This document shows positions 34,772-43,591 of a DNA stretch of 43,944 nucleotides, one piece after another. Origin of the DNA: Peptostreptococcus anaerobius VPI 4330 = DSM 2949 (lineage in GTDB: Bacteria > Bacillota > Clostridia > Peptostreptococcales > Peptostreptococcaceae); the NCBI RefSeq assembly GCF_000381525.1, contig NZ_KB906619.1:1-43944 (forward strand), given 5' to 3'. The translations under genes and the position numbers were made by a program. How positions within the stretch are numbered: the first letter of the stretch is position 1; every line of letters starts with the position of its first letter. Below the pieces are notes generated by a model. That model worked only from the letters and a program-made list of their open reading frames with translations, made no database searches and was not told the origin of the DNA.

Positions 34772-36151
34772 ATGTTTATCGACGATACAATTGCCGCAAT
34801 AGCAACAGCCCCTGGTGAGGGTGGTATAGGTATTATAAGGATCAGTGGTGCTGATTCTATAGCTATAGCGAGTAGTATATTCAAGCCATTTTACAAGGAA
34901 AATCTGCTAGACTATCCAAACAGGAGTCTAGTTTACGGTAATATAGTCGACTCTGATAGGGTCATAGATGAAGTATTGATAGCCCGCATGGAGGGACCCA
35001 ATTCATATACTGCAGAGGATGTAGTCGAGATCAACTGCCATGGTGGTTTCATATCTGTAAAGAAGATATTGGAACTAGTGCTAAAAAAGGGGGCTAGACT
35101 GGCTGACCCAGGTGAGTTTACCAAAAGGGCATTTTTGAATGGCAGGATAGACCTTTCTCAGGCAGAGGCTGTAATAGATATTATAAACGCCAAGACTGAC
35201 CAGTCCCATGATATAGCCCAGACCCAACTAGAGGGGGCCTTGTCCCAAAAGGTAAGGAGCCTTAGAAATATGATAACTGAGGTCCTAGCCCAGGTTGAGG
35301 TTGCTATAGACTATCCAGAAGAGGATATAGAGTTTATTACCTACAAGGAACTAACAGACAAGACTAGTCAGATACAAAAAGAGGTAGTAAAGATGTATGA
35401 GACCTCTGATACGGGTAAAATCCTTAGAGAGGGCCTAAAGACAGCCATCCTTGGTAAGCCGAATGTAGGAAAATCATCCCTAATGAACTGGATACTTGGA
35501 GAAAATAGGGCCATAGTAACGGAGATAGCTGGTACTACAAGAGACGTAATAGAGGAATTTGTAAATATCAAAGGTATACCCCTAAAAATAGTCGATACTG
35601 CAGGTATCAGGGAGACAGACGATATAGTTGAAAAAATAGGTGTAGAAAAGTCCAGAGACCATATGAAGTCATCAGACCTAGTATTGGTGGTGCTTGACTC
35701 TTCAAGAGAATTAGAAGAAGATGACCTAGAGATTTTGGATGCCATCAACCCTAAAAAGACCCTAGTTCTTATCAACAAGATAGACCTAGAGTCTAGACTT
35801 GATATGGATAAGGTCAAAGAATATATAGCAGAGGAAAATATAATACATATATCTGCTATGGAAAACAAGGGACTTGAAAGTATCCACGACAAGATAGAAA
35901 CCATGGTATACGAGGGTAGGGTCTCAAATAAGGGTGATGTAATGATCACCAACACAAGGCATAAGGATGCCATCTACAAGGCCATGAATTCGATAAATGA
36001 CGCTATAAAGGGGCTAGAAGACCATATGTCATATGACTTTATAGGGGTAGATTTAAAGGATGCCTGGGACAGCCTAGGATTTATAAATGGAGATACAGTT
36101 ACAGAAGACCTACTTGATACTATATTCAAGAACTTCTGTATAGGTAAGTAA
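34772..36151 (+). CDS. mnmE: tRNA uridine 34 modification GTPase MnmE
   Basis: MnmE with MnmG installs the aminomethyl-type modification on U34 of several tRNAs. The 459 aa protein has the N-terminal folate-binding domain (TIAAIATAPGEGGIGIIRISG and GPNSYTAEDVVEINCHGG), a G domain with GKPNVGKSSLMN near residue 227, DTAGIRETDD and NKID, and the C-terminal FCIGK motif with the essential cysteine. AAGGAGG precedes the ATG. First of three co-directional genes. Confidence 0.98.
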   Translation: MFIDDTIAAIATAPGEGGIGIIRISGADSIAIASSIFKPFYKENLLDYPNRSLVYGNIVDSDRVIDEVLIARMEGPNSYTAEDVVEINCHGGFISVKKILELVLKKGARLADPGEFTKRAFLNGRIDLSQAEAVIDIINAKTDQSHDIAQTQLEGALSQKVRSLRNMITEVLAQVEVAIDYPEEDIEFITYKELTDKTSQIQKEVVKMYETSDTGKILREGLKTAILGKPNVGKSSLMNWILGENRAIVTEIAGTTRDVIEEFVNIKGIPLKIVDTAGIRETDDIVEKIGVEKSRDHMKSSDLVLVVLDSSRELEEDDLEILDAINPKKTLVLINKIDLESRLDMDKVKEYIAEENIIHISAMENKGLESIHDKIETMVYEGRVSNKGDVMITNTRHKDAIYKAMNSINDAIKGLEDHMSYDFIGVDLKDAWDSLGFINGDTVTEDLLDTIFKNFCIGK

Positions 36152-36166
36152 TAGAGAGGAAAATAT

Positions 36167-38062
36167 ATGAAGGAAAGATACGAATCAGGAAATTATGACA
36201 TAGTTGTAGTCGGTGCAGGTCATGCTGGTTGTGAGGCAGCCCTTGCATCTGCAAGAATGGGTATGAAGACCCTGATGATTACTATGTCACTAGACTCAAT
36301 AGCAGCCCTACCATGCAACCCATCAATCGGTGGAACAGGTAAGGGACAGCTTGTAAAGGAATTAGATGCCCTAGGTGGGCAGATGGGCCTAAACATAGAT
36401 GAAACATATATCCAGTCAAGGATGTTAAATACAGCCAAGGGACCGGCAGTCCACTCACTAAGGGCCCAGACTGACAAGAACTTATACCATAGGGTTATGA
36501 AGGAAACGATAGAAAATCAGGATAACCTAGACCTAGTAATGGATGAGGTAGAAGAAATTTTACATGAGGAAAAGAAGGTCCTAGGTGTTGTTACAAGACT
36601 GGGAAATATATACAGGTCTAAGATGACTATCCTGTGCACAGGAGTATACTTAAAGTCTAAGATATTTGTAGGCCACGATACTTTTGATGAGGGACCAAAT
36701 GGGCTTAACTATGCCAAGAAGCTAACAGATTCTCTAGTGGAACTAGGACTTGATATGAGGAGGTTTAAGACCGGTACTCCAGCTAGGGTACATAGGGATT
36801 CTATAGATTTTTCTGTTATGGAGCCACAGCTTGGAGATGAAAAAGTAACTCCTTTCTCATTTATGAATGAAGATATAGAAAAAGACCAGATTACCTGCTA
36901 CCTTACTAGGACCACTACTGAGACAAAGCAATTGATCCAGGAAAATATACATAGGTCAGCCATGTATTCAGGTAATATAGAGGGAACAGGACCTAGGTAC
37001 TGCCCATCTATAGAGGATAAGATAGTAAAGTTCTCAGACAAGCAGACCCACCAGTTGTTTATTGAGCCAGAGGGTCTAGATACCAAGGAGATGTATATAC
37101 AGGGAGTGTCTACATCATTCCCTATGGAGATACAGACCAAGATGTATAGGACTATCAAGGGCCTTGAGAATGCAAGGATTATGAGACCTGCCTATGCCAT
37201 AGAATACGACTGTATAGACCCTACCAAGCTAAAGCAAAACCTTGAAATAAAGGGAGTAGAGAACCTGTTTTCAGCTGGCCAATTCAATGGTACGTCAGGC
37301 TACGAAGAGGCTGCAGCCCAGGGGATAATAGCGGGTATCAATGCAGTACTTAAGATCAGAGGAGAAGAACCATTTATATTGGATAGGTCAGAAGCCTATA
37401 TAGGTGTGCTTATAGATGACCTTGTAACCAAGGGTACTAATGAACCTTATAGGATGATGACTTCAAGGGCAGAATATAGGCTCTACCTAAGACAGGACAA
37501 TGCAGATGCAAGACTTACTCAAAAGGGCTATGATATTGGACTAGTCACTCAGGAAAGATATGACAGGTACCAGGCTAAAAAGGCCAAGATAGAGGCTGAA
37601 ATAGACAGGCTTAGAAGGGACAGAGTCACTCCAAATGAAGCCAATGCCTACCTAGAAGAAAGAGGGTATGCTCTACTGAACAATGGTATATCACTTTATG
37701 AATTCCTAAAAAGACCAGAGATAGACTATTCAGTCCTAGAAGACCTAGGAAAGGCAAGTGACCTTGATCTATCAGATGAAGTCAAAGACCAGGCTGTTAT
37801 AGTCATCAAGTATGAGGGCTATATAGACAAGCAGATGAAGCAGATAGACCAGTTCAGAAAGCTTGAAAACAAGAAACTTAGAGAAGACATGAACTATGAT
37901 GAGATTGAGGGATTAAGACTTGAGGCAAGACAGAAGTTAAATGATATCAAGCCATCGTCAATAGGTCAGGCATCTAGAATATCAGGAGTATCACCAGCAG
38001 ACATATCAGTCTTACTGATATACCTAGAACAGAAGAGAAGGGCTAATAGGTCTGAAAAGTAA
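36167..38062 (+). CDS. mnmG: tRNA uridine 34 modification FAD enzyme MnmG
   Basis: The 631 aa FAD-dependent partner of MnmE. It has the Rossmann motif [20 protein letters not shown] near residue 14, [22 protein letters not shown] near 49, the [14 protein letters not shown] region, and the C-terminal helical domain (GIDYEE-like [38 protein letters not shown]). Full length. 15 nt after mnmE with GAGAGG upstream. Confidence 0.98.
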   Translation: MKERYESGNYDIVVVGAGHAGCEAALASARMGMKTLMITMSLDSIAALPCNPSIGGTGKGQLVKELDALGGQMGLNIDETYIQSRMLNTAKGPAVHSLRAQTDKNLYHRVMKETIENQDNLDLVMDEVEEILHEEKKVLGVVTRLGNIYRSKMTILCTGVYLKSKIFVGHDTFDEGPNGLNYAKKLTDSLVELGLDMRRFKTGTPARVHRDSIDFSVMEPQLGDEKVTPFSFMNEDIEKDQITCYLTRTTTETKQLIQENIHRSAMYSGNIEGTGPRYCPSIEDKIVKFSDKQTHQLFIEPEGLDTKEMYIQGVSTSFPMEIQTKMYRTIKGLENARIMRPAYAIEYDCIDPTKLKQNLEIKGVENLFSAGQFNGTSGYEEAAAQGIIAGINAVLKIRGEEPFILDRSEAYIGVLIDDLVTKGTNEPYRMMTSRAEYRLYLRQDNADARLTQKGYDIGLVTQERYDRYQAKKAKIEAEIDRLRRDRVTPNEANAYLEERGYALLNNGISLYEFLKRPEIDYSVLEDLGKASDLDLSDEVKDQAVIVIKYEGYIDKQMKQIDQFRKLENKKLREDMNYDEIEGLRLEARQKLNDIKPSSIGQASRISGVSPADISVLLIYLEQKRRANRSEK

Positions 38063-38079
38063 TAAAATAGGAGGAATCA

Positions 38080-38802
38080 ATGTCAGAAGAGAATATTAAA
38101 CTGCTAAGAGACGGACTTAAAAACTACAAGATAGATTGTGATGATATCATGCTTGATAGGTTTGAAACCTACAGGGAGATCCTAGTTGATTTTAACCAGC
38201 ATATGAATCTTACCGGTATCACAGACCAAAGAGAGGTATATATCAAGCACTTCCTAGATTCAGTTGCCATATTTAAGCATGGCTACCTGACTGGAGACTT
38301 GTCGGTAATAGACGTTGGTACAGGAGCTGGATTTCCAGGCCTACCATTTAAGATCGCCAATCCAGATATTAAACTTACCCTACTTGATTCCTTAAACAAG
38401 AGGATAAACTTTTTAAAAGAGGTAGGAAGGGGAATTGGATTTGATGATATAGACTATGTCCACGGTAGGGCAGAGGAGATAGGTCAGAACAAGGACTACC
38501 GCCAAAAGTTTGATATAGCGACTGCAAGGGCTGTAGCCAATCTGCCAGTGTTACTTGAGCTATGCGTACCATTTGTAAAAATAGGAGGCTTCTTTATCTG
38601 CCTAAAGGGACCAAATGCAGTCAAGGAACTGGAAGAGGCACAAAATGCCATCAAAATATTGGGAGTCAAACTAGTAGAGCTTATAGAGGTTGACCTACCA
38701 GATGAAGAACTAAAACATACAGTCTTGATATTTAAGAAAGAAAAAAATACACCGATAAAATACCCACGTAAGGCTGGAAAACCATCAAAAAATCCACTTT
38801 AA
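38080..38802 (+). CDS. rsmG: 16S rRNA guanine-527 N7-methyltransferase
   Basis: SAM-dependent methyltransferase of 240 aa that methylates G527 of 16S rRNA. The SAM-binding loop is VIDVGTGAGFPGLPFKIANPD near residues 76-96, followed by LLDSLNKRINFLKEV, and the catalytic-region ATARAVANLPVLLELC near 147. The last 15 or so residues form a lysine/proline-rich tail, common in the family. It ends the mnmE-mnmG-rsmG run, 17 nt after mnmG. Confidence 0.97.
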   Translation: MSEENIKLLRDGLKNYKIDCDDIMLDRFETYREILVDFNQHMNLTGITDQREVYIKHFLDSVAIFKHGYLTGDLSVIDVGTGAGFPGLPFKIANPDIKLTLLDSLNKRINFLKEVGRGIGFDDIDYVHGRAEEIGQNKDYRQKFDIATARAVANLPVLLELCVPFVKIGGFFICLKGPNAVKELEEAQNAIKILGVKLVELIEVDLPDEELKHTVLIFKKEKNTPIKYPRKAGKPSKNPL

Positions 38803-38896
38803 TAGATAATAAGCGGATTAGTGATCTCTTATATCACTTAGTAATTGACTTTAAATATTTATAGCAAAGATTTCAAAAACTAAAAAAGGTTTATAA

Positions 38897-38991
38897 AAAG
38901 GAAGTATAAACTGTGCTTGTGAAATAACCATTGGCGTTAAATAATTTATTTAATCGACAGGTTACAAACAAGCATAAGTAATACTTCCTTT
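38897..38991. repeat. 95-nt nested inverted repeat
   Basis: The outer arms AAAGGAAGTAT (38897-38907) and ATACTTCCTTT (38981-38991) are perfect complements. At equal distance inside lie TGCTTGT (38914-38920) and ACAAGCA (38968-38974), then TAACC/GGTTA (38925-38929, 38960-38964), and TTAAATAA/TTATTTAA at the centre. The two strands give almost the same fold. On the minus strand the outer arm ends in CCTTTTTAT, so it could terminate the desulfurase transcript. A small mobile palindrome or structured RNA is equally possible. Confidence 0.75.
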
Positions 38992-39007
38992 AAAATATTC
39001 CCTATAA

Positions 39008-40153
39008 TTATTTATAATCTTTAGCTATAATTTTTAAAGCCTCAATAGCCTTATCTACATCAGACTTAGTATTAAAGTAGCCAAAGCTAAATCTCACAGC
39101 TCCCTGCCTTATTGTCCCTATTGTCTGATGGGCAAGTGGAGCACAGTGGATTCCTGATCTTGTAGCTATGTCAAACTCAGAATTTAGCCTAAATGTGACT
39201 TCTCCTGAGTCCATATCCCCTATATTGATGGCAACAACTGCTGCCCTTTCTTTGGCGGATTTTGGACCGTATAAGATTACATTTTCTATGTTTGATATAT
39301 TGTCTATAAAGTACTGTGTAAGCTCTTCTTCATGTCTACGTATAGTGTCTATGCCAGTCTCTAGGATAAAGTCTACCCCAGCTCCAAGGCCTGCTATACC
39401 AGGTGTATTGTGGGTACCTGACTCATACTTGTCAGGATATAGGTTTGGCTGGACTATCTCCTCTGAATGAGAACCTGTTCCACCCTCCCTTTGGCTTTCT
39501 AGTCTTATCTTGTTGTTGACATATAAGACTCCTGTTCCCTGAGGTCCAAGTAGACACTTGTGTCCAGGCATTGCCAACATATCTATATTCATTTCACCTA
39601 TATTTATATCATATACACCAGCAGATTGAGAAGCATCTACCAAGTATACTATGTCATGATTTTTAGCTATTTGGCCTATAGCCTTGATATCTACAAGGGT
39701 TCCTACAACATTTGAAGCATGGGTAGTGATTATAAGCTTTGTATTTTCGTTAATTGCTTCTTCTATATCTACGGGATTTACCCTACCCTCAGAATCTGCC
39801 TTTACAAATGTATGACTGACACCTATATTTTCCAGCTGCATAATAGGTCTTAGGACTGAGTTATGCTCCATAGTGGTTGTTACTACATGGTCACCAGTTT
39901 TTAGTAGACCCTTAATTGCTAGGTTTAATGAGTCTGTAGCATTGAAAGTATATACTACGTCCATTGGGTTTTTGATATTGAATAGTTTAGCTAGCTTGTC
40001 CCTAGTCTCCTCAACTACCATGGCTGACTTATAGGCCATCTTATGACCAGACCTACCAGGATTTGCACAGTAATTTCTCATGCAGTCGTCTATTGTTTCG
40101 TAGACTTTTTCTGGCTTTGGGTATGTTGTGGCAGCATTGTCTAAATAAATCAT
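39008..40153 (-). CDS. Cysteine desulfurase-family PLP enzyme (class V aminotransferase fold)
   Basis: A 381 aa PLP enzyme beginning MIYLDNAATTYPKPEKV, as in cysteine desulfurases and selenocysteine lyases. TTTMEHNSVLRP near residue 91, VDASQSAG near 171 and the PLP lysine in MPGHKCLLGPQGTG near 198 are intact. The catalytic-loop cysteine is probably that of SGIHCAPLAH near 340. It resembles the branch found beside YedF and DUF3343 genes in Enterococcus and clostridia, linked to selenium-dependent hydroxylases, which is the context here. Whether it handles Cys or Sec is unresolved. It may also feed sulfur to ThiS. Confidence 0.88.
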   Translation of the reverse strand: MIYLDNAATTYPKPEKVYETIDDCMRNYCANPGRSGHKMAYKSAMVVEETRDKLAKLFNIKNPMDVVYTFNATDSLNLAIKGLLKTGDHVVTTTMEHNSVLRPIMQLENIGVSHTFVKADSEGRVNPVDIEEAINENTKLIITTHASNVVGTLVDIKAIGQIAKNHDIVYLVDASQSAGVYDINIGEMNIDMLAMPGHKCLLGPQGTGVLYVNNKIRLESQREGGTGSHSEEIVQPNLYPDKYESGTHNTPGIAGLGAGVDFILETGIDTIRRHEEELTQYFIDNISNIENVILYGPKSAKERAAVVAINIGDMDSGEVTFRLNSEFDIATRSGIHCAPLAHQTIGTIRQGAVRFSFGYFNTKSDVDKAIEALKIIAKDYK

Positions 40154-40206
40154 TTATTTACCCCCTTATTAAATTTATTGTATGTAAGTTTAATGAAAAC
40201 TATAGT

Positions 40207-40851
40207 CTATTTAAACTTTAAATATTCATTGTCTTTTAGGGCTATATGACCGCCTGAATAATTCTTTCCTTCAACTGTTAGCTTGACCTGCTTTACCTTG
40301 AATGTCTTTACCATACTGTTTGTGAAGGCCTGTAGTGAAAGGCTCTCAGCACTTGATCCCTGGTCGAAGTTTACAAATGCATCATTTACGTCAACATTTA
40401 GGGTCCTGATTCCATCAACTGTTACTACCTTGGCAGTATTTACCTGGGCATTTTTTGGTATTACACCATTTGCTGATAGTTCCTTCATTATATTTCCAAC
40501 GCTTATTTCGTTTACCAACTTTGTATGTGGTGTAAGTTTTTCTGTATTGATATCATAAGTGTAATAAGTTATTTCTTTTAGGTCTGCTGTTATAGCCTTA
40601 TCTTCCCCTTTTGACTTATCAGATTTCTTTTTAGTTGATTTTTTCCCGTCTTCATCCTTTGTTGATGATGTTTCTCTATCGCTAGTTTCAATGTTGTCCT
40701 TTTGAACATCCTTGTTTCCTTCCTTGTCTTGTTCCTGCTTGTTCTGGGAGCTCGCCTGACCTTTTTGTGACTGACATCCTACTGCAAAACCAGCAGTTAT
40801 TGTAAGTGTAGCAACCAGTACTAGATATTTAATCGTATTTTTTATTTTCAC
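40207..40851 (-). CDS. GerMN-domain lipoprotein
   Basis: A 214 aa lipoprotein with a signal peptide and lipobox FAVGC (Cys at about residue 26). A long low-complexity linker rich in Gln, Glu, Lys, Asp and Ser occupies about 27-88. A GerMN domain fills the rest: ITYYTYDINTEKLTPHTKLV, then GIRTLNVDVNDAFVNFDQGSSAESLSLQAFTNSM and a closing beta strand. GerMN proteins act in spore germination or cell-envelope processes; the domain alone does not imply sporulation. Start is GTG at 40851, 6 nt after AGGAGG. Upstream of, and probably co-transcribed with, the desulfurase gene. Confidence 0.9.
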   Translation of the reverse strand: MKIKNTIKYLVLVATLTITAGFAVGCQSQKGQASSQNKQEQDKEGNKDVQKDNIETSDRETSSTKDEDGKKSTKKKSDKSKGEDKAITADLKEITYYTYDINTEKLTPHTKLVNEISVGNIMKELSANGVIPKNAQVNTAKVVTVDGIRTLNVDVNDAFVNFDQGSSAESLSLQAFTNSMVKTFKVKQVKLTVEGKNYSGGHIALKDNEYLKFK

Positions 40852-40896
40852 AATTACCTCCTTGTATTTTTAACTAATAAACACAATACATAAATA

Positions 40897-40925
40897 AGTA
40901 TACTATCTTAATAATAATATACCAA
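40897..40925 (-). promoter_or_regulatory. Promoter of the GerMN lipoprotein gene
   Basis: Minus-strand TTGGTA (40920-40925), 17-bp spacer, TATACT (40897-40902), about 46 bp ahead of the GTG start. Confidence 0.6.
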
Positions 40926-41082
40926 CCTTAAGGATAACTATACCACAATTGCTATATTTTTTGTAGTTGTTGGAGACAATATTAGGATGTATAGTATAGA
41001 AAACCATATATTTAATAGTAATATTTTTTCAACTATCTATAAAAAAAAATGCTTATTTAAACAAAAATTTTTATTAATCATA

Positions 41083-41111
41083 TGTAAATAATCTGAATAT
41101 TGTGTTATGAT
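41083..41111 (+). promoter_or_regulatory. Possible extended -10 promoter of yedF
   Basis: TGTTATGAT (41103-41111) is an extended -10, with TGTAAA (41083-41088) at 17-bp spacing as a poor -35. It diverges from the GerMN promoter across about 180 bp of AT-rich DNA. Confidence 0.45.
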
Positions 41112-41153
41112 GTATGTAGAAGTGCAATCAAACTTTTGAGAGGAGGAGCTTTA

Positions 41154-41765
41154 ATGGATATTAAAGTAGACGCAAAGGGTCTAGCTTGCCCAATGCCAGT
41201 TATAAAAACAAAGAAGGCTCTAGAAGAAATAGAATCTGGAGTAGTTGAGGTTACAGTAGATGATGTAGCTCCTAGGGAAAATGTTATCAAATTCGCTAAA
41301 TCTTTGAACTGTGAAGCTGAAGTAGTAAGCGAGGATGGACCAGTTACAGTTATTAGGATTAAAAAGGGTGAGAATGTAAATATAGACATCAATGATGAAG
41401 ATATAACTTGTGACCTACCAAGTGGTAGAGGAGAAGTTATAGCCATTATGAGCAATAAAATAGGTAGTGGAAATGATGAATTAGGTGCTGTTCTTATAAA
41501 GGGATTTTTATTTGCGCAGACTGAAGCATCTCCTTTACCAAAATCTATATTATTCTTAAATAGTGGTGTAGAACTTACTACTATCAACGAAGCCACAGTT
41601 GAACATATCAAAACTCTTGAATCAAAGGGAGTTGAGATACTTTCTTGTGGTACTTGTCTTGACTACTATGGTCTTAAGGATGAGTTGAAGGTTGGTTCTA
41701 TAACTAATATGTACACAATAGTTGAGAATATGAAATCAGCATCAAAGGTAGTAACAATAGGATAG
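41154..41765 (+). CDS. yedF: Selenium metabolism protein YedF (TusA/SirA domain plus DsrE-like domain)
   Basis: A 203 aa two-domain protein. Residues 1-75 are a TusA/SirA domain with the sulfur-carrier motif DAKGLACPMPVIKTKKAL (Cys near residue 11). Residues 95-203 form a DsrE/F-like domain with VLIKGFLFAQTEASPLPKSILFLNSGVEL and a conserved ILSCGTCLDYYGLKDELKVG. This fused form is the YedF type that occurs beside selD and selenium-related genes. The ATG at 41154 has AGGAGGAG 8 nt upstream. Role in selenium or sulfur transfer is inferred from family and neighbours; selD is not in the window. Confidence 0.88.
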   Translation: MDIKVDAKGLACPMPVIKTKKALEEIESGVVEVTVDDVAPRENVIKFAKSLNCEAEVVSEDGPVTVIRIKKGENVNIDINDEDITCDLPSGRGEVIAIMSNKIGSGNDELGAVLIKGFLFAQTEASPLPKSILFLNSGVELTTINEATVEHIKTLESKGVEILSCGTCLDYYGLKDELKVGSITNMYTIVENMKSASKVVTIG

Positions 41766-41773
41766 GGGAATAT

Positions 41774-42040
41774 ATGAACGATTTTTATGTAGTGTCATTT
41801 AACTCGACACATCATGCAATAAGGACTGAGAAGTTACTTGAGTCTGAGGGACTTAAGATAATGACTCTTCCAACACCTAGAGAGATTGCAGCTAGCTGTG
41901 GTCTATCTATTAAATTTGATTATGATGACTTTGATAGAATCAATGTCATTATGACAGACAACTCTCTTGAAAGAAGAGGTATCTTCCATATAGTCAAAAA
42001 TGAAGATGGGAGTAGAGAGGCAATAAAGATAGAGGATTAA
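41774..42040 (+). CDS. DUF3343-family protein
   Basis: An 88 aa protein starting MNDFYVVSFNSTHHAIRTEKLLESEGLKIMTLPTPREIAASCGLSIKF, the typical DUF3343 pattern, with a cysteine in AASCG. These proteins are regularly found directly after yedF, and may act as putative Se/S carriers. It starts 8 nt after yedF. Biochemical function is unknown. Confidence 0.88.
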   Translation: MNDFYVVSFNSTHHAIRTEKLLESEGLKIMTLPTPREIAASCGLSIKFDYDDFDRINVIMTDNSLERRGIFHIVKNEDGSREAIKIED

Positions 42041-42052
42041 AGGAGGGATTTT

Positions 42053-42232
42053 ATGGCCTTGGATTTAAAGGTGGGATCTCTTGTTGAATTAAAAAAGCAA
42101 CATCCTTGTGGCAGTAAGGAGTTTACTATTACTAGGACGGGCGCCGATGTAAAATTTAAGTGCAACAATTGCGGTAGAGTTATCATGCTTGATAGGGAGA
42201 CTGCAGAAAAAAGAATTAAAAAGTTTTTGTAA
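42053..42232 (+). CDS. DUF951-family zinc-ribbon-like small protein
   Basis: A 59 aa protein too short for most gene callers: MALDLKVGSLVELKKQHPCG, then CNNCGRVIMLDRE and a lysine-rich end. HPCGS with CxxC and the closing basic helix match DUF951 (YyzM-type) proteins, usually placed near the origin in Firmicutes. The AGGAGG box is 7 nt before the ATG, 12 nt after the DUF3343 gene, so it belongs to the yedF run. Function unknown; an RNA- or ribosome-binding zinc ribbon is a guess. Confidence 0.9.
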   Translation: MALDLKVGSLVELKKQHPCGSKEFTITRTGADVKFKCNNCGRVIMLDRETAEKRIKKFL

Positions 42233-42243
42233 TTAATTTTAAG

Positions 42244-42262
42244 GCCCTGCCTTATGCAGGGC
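42244..42262 (+). terminator. Hairpin after the DUF951 gene
   Basis: Stem GCCCTGC (42244-42250) with GCAGGGC (42256-42262), loop CTTAT. The tail TAGTAAATT lacks a T-run, so termination may be partial. Confidence 0.5.
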
Positions 42263-42312
42263 TAGTAAATTGATATATTATTTTGTTTTTAATTAATGGA
42301 GGTGCTTTTAAA

Positions 42313-43509
42313 ATGGCAGTAAAATTTGCAAAAAGACTTGAAAATGCGGAAGGTTCAGCAATTCGTGAAATCCTTAAGTTAGCTTCTAATCCAGAGGTTA
42401 TCTCATTTGCAGGAGGATTACCAGCTCCAGAACTATTCCCAGTTGAAGAAATGAAGAAGGTTGCTGAAGTAGTTCTTGAAGAACAGGGACAGGCAGCAAT
42501 GCAGTACTCTGCAACAGATGGTTACCTACCACTAAGAGAAGCTATAGCTGAAAGAATGAACAGAAAGTTATACACTAATGTTGAAGCTAAAGATATATTA
42601 GTTACTAACGGTTCTCAGCAGTGTCTAGATTTCATGGGTAGAGTATTCCTTGATGAAGGAGATAAGATAATAGTAGAAAGTCCATCTTATCTAGGAGCCC
42701 TTAATGCATTTAAGGCATATGGTCCTCAGTTTATAGAAATACCAACAGACGGAGACGGTATGATAATGTCTGAACTAGAAAAGGCATTAGAAGAAAATCC
42801 AGATGTTAAGTTCATCTATGTTATACCAGACTTCCAGAATCCATCAGGAAGAACTTGGCCAGTAGAAAGAAGAAAAGAATTCATGAAAATCATCAACAAG
42901 TATGAAATACCTGTTGCAGAAGATAACCCATACGGTGAATTAAGATTCGAAGGTGAAATATTCCCATCTCTTAAGTCATTTGATGAAAAGGGTCTAGTAC
43001 TATTCTTCGGTACATTCTCTAAGATACTTTGTCCAGGATACAGACTTGGTTGGGTTGCAGCAGCACCAGAAATTATTGAAAAATTCAATATATCTAAGCA
43101 GGCAGCTGACCTTCAGGCTTCTACAGTATCTCAGATGGAAATAGCTAAGTTTATAGAAATGTATGACCTTGATGCTCACGTTGAAAAGATCAAGGAAGTA
43201 TACGGACACAGAAGAACAGTTATGATGGATGCTATGGATGAATATTTCCCTAAGGAAGTTACTTTCACTAGAACAGATGGTGGTCTGTTTACTTGGGTAA
43301 CTCTTCCAGAAGGCATAGATGCAGCTAAGTTAATGAGGGATGTTGTTCTTCCAAACAACGTTGCTTATGTACCAGGTGAACCATTCTATCCAAACGGTGG
43401 AAATGCTAACCACTTTAGAATGAACTATTCTTGTATGCCTGATGAAAGAATAGTTGAAGGCTGTAAGAGACTAGGTAAGGCTCTTTACGAAGCAATAGCG
43501 GCTTTATAA
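42313..43509 (+). CDS. PLP-dependent aminotransferase, class I/II fold (2-aminoadipate/aromatic-type)
   Basis: A 398 aa fold-type I aminotransferase. Early residues SNPEVISFAGGLPAPELFPVEEM and later YSATDGYLPLREAIAERM match the LysN/MocR-like aminotransferase branch. The PLP lysine is in GTFSKILCPGYRLGW near residue 240, and the substrate arginine is in NHFRMNYSC near 373. No DNA-binding domain is fused. Exact amino acid unknown; 2-aminoadipate, aromatic or branched-chain substrates are possible. The ATG at 42313 has GGAGG 10 nt upstream. Arginine codons are 16 AGA, 1 CGT and 1 AGG, unlike nearby genes rich in AGG, suggesting high expression. Confidence 0.9.
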   Translation: MAVKFAKRLENAEGSAIREILKLASNPEVISFAGGLPAPELFPVEEMKKVAEVVLEEQGQAAMQYSATDGYLPLREAIAERMNRKLYTNVEAKDILVTNGSQQCLDFMGRVFLDEGDKIIVESPSYLGALNAFKAYGPQFIEIPTDGDGMIMSELEKALEENPDVKFIYVIPDFQNPSGRTWPVERRKEFMKIINKYEIPVAEDNPYGELRFEGEIFPSLKSFDEKGLVLFFGTFSKILCPGYRLGWVAAAPEIIEKFNISKQAADLQASTVSQMEIAKFIEMYDLDAHVEKIKEVYGHRRTVMMDAMDEYFPKEVTFTRTDGGLFTWVTLPEGIDAAKLMRDVVLPNNVAYVPGEPFYPNGGNANHFRMNYSCMPDERIVEGCKRLGKALYEAIAAL

Positions 43510-43558
43510 GAAAGACTTTACAAAATAAATTTAGTATAATATATATAATATTATTGGA

Positions 43559-43588
43559 AACGGTCTCCTCTACGGGGACCGTTTTTTA
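43559..43588 (+). terminator. Terminator of the aminotransferase gene
   Basis: Stem AACGGTCTCC (43559-43568) with GGGGACCGTT (43574-43583), one G-T pair, followed by a run of six T. A group II intron starts only a few bases after it. Confidence 0.93.
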
Positions 43589-43591
43589 TGG

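Noticed and set aside
41105-41611. 168-residue minus-strand frame opposite yedF
   Set aside because: It is serine- and threonine-rich translation of the complementary strand of a clear YedF gene, with no ribosome-binding site.
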